A DNA stretch of 10,124 bases, taken from positions 1-10,124 of the forward strand of contig CAUCWU010000058.1 in the NCBI GenBank assembly GCA_958446555.1. Reading direction: 5' to 3'. How positions within the stretch are numbered: position 1 is the stretch's first letter; each line of letters opens with the position of its first letter. The notes beneath the pieces were generated by a model. It saw only the letters and a list, made by a program, of their open reading frames with translations. It had not been told where the DNA came from and did no database searches. Of this stretch, positions 6,339 through 10,124 are shown one piece after another. Source of the DNA: an uncultured Lachnospiraceae bacterium (GTDB lineage: Bacteria; Bacillota; Clostridia; Lachnospirales; Lachnospiraceae). Position numbers and translations under genes: made by a program.

Positions 6339-6722
6339 TTACTTCTTTTCAAGCTCCTTTACGGCAGCTACGATTTCAGCCGCATCCTTCTTTGAAATTC
6401 CTTTCGCTGAACATGCATATTGCATTAGCTCACTGAGAGATCCGTCACACCAGAAATTCATGAACTGTTTTACCTGTGCTTCCAAAAACTTCTTATCATT
6501 GATTGCCGAAGAATAATAGAAAACGCGCCCCTCTCTTCTTGAGTTTACATAGCCCTTCTCGATCAGATGTGCAAGAAATGTGCATACAGTGGATCGTTTC
6601 CAATCCTTTTGATACTTTTTTTCAAGCTCATCCATGATTCCAAGCAGCCCAATCTCTTTGTCTGCTTCCTGAATGCATCGATATACTAGCATCTCACAAT
6701 CCGTAATATCTGAAAACAGCAT
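6339..6722 (-). CDS. BlaI/MecI/CopY family transcriptional repressor
   Basis: This 127-residue protein has the N-terminal winged helix of the BlaI/MecI (penicillinase repressor) family. 'ITDCEMLVYRCI' at 6-17 is helix 1, 'WKRSTVCTFLAHLIEKGYV' at 41-59 the recognition region, and 'RREGRVFYYSSAI' at 62-74 the wing. A helical dimerisation region follows. Such proteins repress promoters of beta-lactamase, copper or other stress genes. In an ungapped comparison with remembered MecI, the Asn-Phe cleaved after beta-lactam sensing falls at Tyr102-Ala103 here, and no blaR1-type sensor gene is present. A different inducer is therefore likely. The gene lies 33 bases downstream of the exchanger-like gene, with GAGGGAG before the ATG. 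The two probably form one operon that the repressor may control. Confidence 0.9.
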   Translation of the reverse strand: MLFSDITDCEMLVYRCIQEADKEIGLLGIMDELEKKYQKDWKRSTVCTFLAHLIEKGYVNSRREGRVFYYSSAINDKKFLEAQVKQFMNFWCDGSLSELMQYACSAKGISKKDAAEIVAAVKELEKK

Positions 6723-6755
6723 AATTTCTCCCTCTCTTTCTCTCTTTATTGTCGC

Positions 6756-7715
6756 TTAATGCAGACTAAACTTCATAAGAAACACAAAAATCGCAGCGAA
6801 ACCAACCATAAACAGAATCGCCTTAATTTTGCCAATTTCATTATTGACGTAAAACAAAATACCAAACACAACGATTGCCAGTACACAGGCAAGAAGTAAA
6901 TATGCCCCTGCAAATGTAACAGTGATCGGAGAGATCACTGCGGTAAGGCCGATCATCAGTAGAAGACCTGCATTTCCTGTTGCAAATGTCAATCGCATCG
7001 ATACCGGTCTTTGCGTGTTCATCCAAAACTTTCTCGCCACACGAAGATATTCTGGAAGGATCAGTCCAACACCGATCACAGCAAATCCCAGTACTCCCTG
7101 CTCCAAATTCAAGTCATAGGTAAGTGCTGCGGTATTATTTACAAGAAGCACACTGCCAAGTCCAGCAAACGCAATTCCTACAACAGTAAACACAATTGCC
7201 GGAACAAAATTGACAGCTGGTCTCCTTTGAAATTTATGATTCTTCCCCATAAAATAAGGAAGTGTCCACACAATAAAAGCTGCCGCAAGAATGAGAAGAA
7301 AGATGCCTGCTCCTCTTGAGATTGTGCTGGCTGGATGACCTTTACTCCATGTATAATTAGTAAAGAGAATCAGAATCACCACACATACCAAAAGAATTAC
7401 CAGATCACGAAGCGCATTTCCTGCAAGACGATATTTTCCTGCAAGGCCAAGCATTCCATAAATCAAAAGAAGCTGAAGCACGCCTGCTGTAAGCGCAGCT
7501 GCAAACACCATATTTCCCAATCCGAAAATACCACCAGCAATTGCGATGCTCAAAAATGGCATGAGGCTAAGAGCAAACCATGAAAAAATTCTCTCCTGAG
7601 CATCCGATGTTGGATTTTTTCTCATGATAGATATTCCACCTTCGTTGACCAGCTTGGTGCTGAGCAGCAATAGTGCATATCCAAGTATCATTAAAACTAT
7701 ATTTGTTATCCCCAT
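6756..7715 (-). CDS. Integral membrane protein, divergent CaCA (sodium/calcium exchanger) family-like
   Basis: The 319-residue protein has about ten hydrophobic segments (near 5-23, 43-60, 66-91, 102-119, 134-153, 170-191, 206-225, 243-262, 266-288 and 297-316). Length and helix layout match bacterial CaCA exchangers of the YrbG type, which swap sodium or protons for calcium across the membrane. The two halves resemble each other: each opens with an 'LxxxGxALLLLS' or 'VVGIAFAGLGSVLLVN' helix. The second half keeps a Pro-Glu at 221-222 ('LILPEYLRVARK') where family alpha-repeats have 'GTSLPE', followed by a weak 'GNAG' in place of 'GSNIFN'. The first half has 'LSLMPFLSIA' with no glutamate at the matching place, so transport chemistry may differ. 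This family assignment is by pattern, not search. GGAGG precedes the ATG by six bases. The gene is cotranscribed with the BlaI-like gene. Confidence 0.6.
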   Translation of the reverse strand: MGITNIVLMILGYALLLLSTKLVNEGGISIMRKNPTSDAQERIFSWFALSLMPFLSIAIAGGIFGLGNMVFAAALTAGVLQLLLIYGMLGLAGKYRLAGNALRDLVILLVCVVILILFTNYTWSKGHPASTISRGAGIFLLILAAAFIVWTLPYFMGKNHKFQRRPAVNFVPAIVFTVVGIAFAGLGSVLLVNNTAALTYDLNLEQGVLGFAVIGVGLILPEYLRVARKFWMNTQRPVSMRLTFATGNAGLLLMIGLTAVISPITVTFAGAYLLLACVLAIVVFGILFYVNNEIGKIKAILFMVGFAAIFVFLMKFSLH

Positions 7716-7748
7716 TCTAACCTCCGGAAGATTTACACATATACGTTT

Positions 7749-7778
7749 ATTCTACCTTTATCCACTATTGATTGTCAA
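7749..7778 (-). promoter_or_regulatory. Promoter of the exchanger-like/blaI-like operon
   Basis: On the minus strand a perfect TTGACA (plus 7773-7778) is followed after 18 bases by TAGAAT (plus 7749-7754), a five-of-six -10 match. Transcription would start near 7742, leaving a leader of about 27 bases before the ATG at 7715. An imperfect dyad, ACATATACGT (plus 7737-7746, 8 of 10 positions symmetric), covers the likely start point and is a possible repressor site. It does not match the TACAnnTGTA type known for the BlaI/CopY family. Confidence 0.75.
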
Positions 7779-7780
7779 GT

Positions 7781-7819
7781 AAAAAGATAGCTGCCCAGAG
7801 AAAATCTCCGGACAGCTAT
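7781..7819 (-). terminator. Rho-independent terminator of the glutamine synthetase gene
   Basis: The minus-strand transcript folds ATAGCTG (7813-7819 arm) with CAGCTAT (7787-7793 arm), continued inward through CC/GG and GAGA/TCTC pairs with two mismatches. It is followed by C and five T residues (plus 7781-7785). It lies about 60 bases after the glnN stop codon. The other strand also has a T-rich run (7819-7825), so it may work both ways. Confidence 0.85.
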
Positions 7820-7836
7820 TTTTTATATATAACACT

Positions 7837-7868
7837 AGATTGCTCCGTGCTTCACACTCTCGCAATCT
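7837..7868 (-). other. Stem-loop in the glutamine synthetase 3' untranslated region
   Basis: A perfect 7-bp inverted repeat, AGATTGC and GCAATCT, encloses 18 bases (plus 7837-7843 with 7862-7868). The loop can form a further GTG/CAC helix. It begins 12 bases after the stop codon and precedes the terminator. No T-tract directly follows the stem, so it is not itself a standard terminator. A role in mRNA stability is possible but unproven. Confidence 0.45.
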
Positions 7869-7880
7869 TAACAATTACCA

Positions 7881-9986
7881 TTAGATCTCAAACAACAGAT
7901 CTCCATAGGTTGGCATTGGCCATACCTTGCGCTCTACTAATACCTCAAGCTTATCAACTGGTGCACGCAGCTCATCCATCGCTTCCTTTACAACATCCTT
8001 ATAATAGAATGCCTGCTCTTTTCCTTCCATAGCAACAGCCTTTGCGTGAGCATCACTTAACTTCTTCAATGCCTGATAGGTCTCACCTAGAAGCTCTGCA
8101 ATCTCATGAAGCATACCCTCCTGAGTGGAGATGTTTGCTGCTGCGTATGCAGACTTTATAGTATTTACAGATGCAGCCAGATTGTTCTCATACTTGATAA
8201 CAGCCGGAATAATCTTCTTTGTTACCATATCAACCATTGTACCAGCCTCGATGTTTAATGTCTTGCTGTATGTCTCATAGAAGACTTCGGCACGAGCCTC
8301 AAGCTCTCTCTCTGTTAAGATGTGGAACTTCTCATACATCTCTACTGTCGTTGGCTCTGTAACAGACTTAATGGAGTCAACCCATGTCTTTACATTTGGA
8401 AGACCACGTCTTTCGGCCTCTGCAACCCACTCATCAGTATATCCGTTTCCGTTAAAGTAGATATCCTTGTTCTCACGGATAAACTCTGCAGTCACTTCAC
8501 GAACAGCAACATCTGTGTGCTTGCCTTCTCTAAGCTTTGCCTCAATTGCATCTGCTGCATCAGAGAATGCTTCTGCCATCATTGCATTTAATACAGTGTT
8601 TGGCTCTGCAATGTTGCAGGATGAAGCAACCATTCTAAACTCGAAACGGTTTCCGGTAAATGCAAATGGTGATGTACGGTTACGGTCGGTCGGATCCTTA
8701 TCAACAGCCGGACACTCCTTTACACCAAGATCAAGCATTCCAGCTGGAATAGATGAATCTGCATATCCCTTCTCGATAATCTGATCAACTACACCACCAA
8801 TCTGATCACCTAAGAAAATAGAGATAATTGCTGGCGGTGCCTCCTGTGCACCAAGACGATGATCATTTCCTGGATTAGAAGCAGCGGTACGAAGAAGAAG
8901 TGCATGTCGTTTAACTGCCTTCATTACACAGCCTACAATTAACTGGAAACGAATATCAGTCTCTGGCGACTTGCCCGGCTTAAACAGATTAATGCCATCA
9001 TCGGTGGAAAGAGACCAGTTGTTGTGCTTTCCAGAACCATTCATACCTGCAAATGGCTTCTCGTGAAGCAAACATACAAGACCATGACGTGTTGCAACCT
9101 TCTTTAAGGTATCCATCAGCAAAAGATTGCTGTCTGCTGCAACGTTTGTCACAGAGAAAATTGGAGCAACCTCATGCTGTCCCGGTGCAACCTCGTTGTG
9201 CTGTGTCTTTGCAGTGATACCAAATCTCCATAACTCTTCGTTTAGCTCCTTCATAAAGGAACCAACACGCTCCGGAATTACACCAAAATACTGATCATCA
9301 AGCTCCTGTCCCTTTGGAGCCGGTGCACCAAATAAGGTACGACCTGTAAACACGAGGTCATCTCTCTGTAAATATTTATCTCTGTCTACAATGAAATACT
9401 CCTGCTCAGGTCCTACGCATGCAATCACCTTTGTGGAAGTAGTATTTCCAATTAGACGAAGAAGTCTTACGCCCTGCTCGCTGACTGCATCCATGGAACG
9501 AAGAAGCGGTGTCTTAGCATCAAGTGCCTCACCTGTGTAGGAGCAGAATGCTGCCGGAATACAAAGAATGGTTCCAATTGCATCTTCTTTTACATAGATT
9601 GGGGAAGTCATATCCCAAGATGTGTAGGATCTTGCACGGGAGGTATCACGGATACCACCTGATGGGAAGGAAGAACCATCCGGCTCTGACTCACACAATT
9701 CTTTTCCGGTAAAATCCATCATAACCTTACCGTCTTCATCTGGAAGCGAAACAAAGGAGTCATGCTTCTCTGCAGTAAGCATTGTCAATGGCTCAAATAC
9801 GTGTGTAAAATGTGTTGCACCCTTCTCAATCGCCCAGTCTCTTACTGCCTGTGCAACGATGTCTGCAGATCCCTTATCCAGCTTGCACGCCTTCACCTCA
9901 TTATAAACCTTCTTAGGAAGGCGAGCTTTCATCTCAGCATCTGTAAAAACATTGTTGTTAAATAACTCTGTAATTCTGCCGCTCAT
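7881..9986 (-). CDS. glnN: Glutamine synthetase type III
   Basis: The enzyme joins ammonia to glutamate with ATP to make glutamine, the main ammonia assimilation step. At 701 residues it has the size of type III enzymes (GSIII, about 700-730), not type I (about 450-470). Motifs in order: 'SSFPSGGIRDTSRARSYTSW' at 105-124, 'VGPEQEYFIVD' at 191-201, 'NEVAPGQHEVAPIF' at 264-277, 'LLHEKPFAGMNGSGKHNNWS' at 306-325, and 'NRTSPFAFTGNRFEFR' at 436-451. The C-terminal 150 residues are helical and specific to type III. No type I adenylylation segment is seen, consistent with the family. The ATG has GAGAGGG about nine bases upstream and gives the usual N-terminus. It is a single-gene unit in this window with its own terminator and an upstream region containing an inverted repeat. 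Nitrogen-responsive control is likely but not shown. Confidence 0.97.
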   Translation of the reverse strand: MSGRITELFNNNVFTDAEMKARLPKKVYNEVKACKLDKGSADIVAQAVRDWAIEKGATHFTHVFEPLTMLTAEKHDSFVSLPDEDGKVMMDFTGKELCESEPDGSSFPSGGIRDTSRARSYTSWDMTSPIYVKEDAIGTILCIPAAFCSYTGEALDAKTPLLRSMDAVSEQGVRLLRLIGNTTSTKVIACVGPEQEYFIVDRDKYLQRDDLVFTGRTLFGAPAPKGQELDDQYFGVIPERVGSFMKELNEELWRFGITAKTQHNEVAPGQHEVAPIFSVTNVAADSNLLLMDTLKKVATRHGLVCLLHEKPFAGMNGSGKHNNWSLSTDDGINLFKPGKSPETDIRFQLIVGCVMKAVKRHALLLRTAASNPGNDHRLGAQEAPPAIISIFLGDQIGGVVDQIIEKGYADSSIPAGMLDLGVKECPAVDKDPTDRNRTSPFAFTGNRFEFRMVASSCNIAEPNTVLNAMMAEAFSDAADAIEAKLREGKHTDVAVREVTAEFIRENKDIYFNGNGYTDEWVAEAERRGLPNVKTWVDSIKSVTEPTTVEMYEKFHILTERELEARAEVFYETYSKTLNIEAGTMVDMVTKKIIPAVIKYENNLAASVNTIKSAYAAANISTQEGMLHEIAELLGETYQALKKLSDAHAKAVAMEGKEQAFYYKDVVKEAMDELRAPVDKLEVLVERKVWPMPTYGDLLFEI

Positions 9987-10092
9987 GTTTTCAACCCTCT
10001 CATTCTATACTGATATAACGCTCTGTCTGCTGCCTTTTCTTCTGTTAAGCTATTCTGCAGAGCCACCTGACTGAACTGATATATTATCGACC

Positions 10093-10110
10093 ACTTTACT
10101 ATGATAAAGT
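10093..10110. promoter_or_regulatory. Inverted repeat upstream of glnN, candidate operator or promoter region
   Basis: A perfect dyad, ACTTTA-CTATGA-TAAAGT, lies about 107 bases before the glnN ATG. On the minus strand it is followed by an AT-rich GATAATATATC, which could hold a -10 element. I find no convincing -35 at 17 bases, so activator-dependent transcription is one reading. The 9-mer ACTGATATA also occurs twice in this region, at 10009-10017 and 10075-10083. Confidence 0.35.
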
Positions 10111-10124
10111 AAAAGAAAGAGCGC

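Noticed and set aside
9987..10124. Possible ANTAR-type dual-hairpin antitermination leader upstream of glnN
   Set aside because: I could not find two adjacent hairpins with the A-and-G hexaloop pattern. The small hairpins that form have only three to six pairs.

Overview
The window reads as chromosomal DNA of a Clostridia-class Firmicute, most likely Lachnospiraceae (Roseburia, Blautia or Butyrivibrio-like). This is inferred from protein content, strong AGGAGG-type ribosome binding sites, TTGACA/TATAAT-like promoters, a type III glutamine synthetase and the block DUF951-rpsF-ssb-rpsR. Every gene I can support lies on the minus strand, so transcription runs from high to low coordinates. The region is gene-dense, with no RNA gene, CRISPR array, insertion sequence or phage signal.

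In transcription order: (1) 10124-7881 holds the upstream region and coding sequence of a 701-residue type III glutamine synthetase, followed by a 3' stem-loop and a terminator. (2) A strong promoter at 7749-7778 starts a two-gene unit: a 10-helix membrane protein resembling a degenerate CaCA (sodium/calcium exchanger) transporter, then a BlaI/MecI-family repressor. It ends at a hairpin at 6307-6336. (3) A 956-residue glycoside hydrolase family 3 protein follows, then an S1-domain RNA-binding protein, a sirtuin deacylase and a small DUF951 protein, all closely spaced. (4) A promoter at 1388-1416 drives rpsF-ssb-rpsR, which ends at a clear terminator at 121-147. (5) A new promoter at 91-119 starts a gene of which only the first 14 codons are inside the window, perhaps GatB/YqeY-like.

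Most of the content is housekeeping: nitrogen assimilation, ribosomal proteins S6 and S18, SSB, an S1 protein and a sirtuin. The accessory parts are the family 3 glycosidase and the exchanger/BlaI pair. The glycosidase is the most unusual gene. The position where family 3 enzymes carry their catalytic aspartate reads Asn, the usual Lys-His substrate pair reads Lys-Tyr, a beta-trefoil-like segment is inserted in the second domain, and the C-terminus resembles a carbohydrate-binding jelly roll. The exchanger-like protein has lost the acidic residue of its first alpha-repeat. Its BlaI-type partner lacks the Asn-Phe cleavage dipeptide of the beta-lactam repressors. I see no sign of a wholly new multi-gene defence or mobile system.
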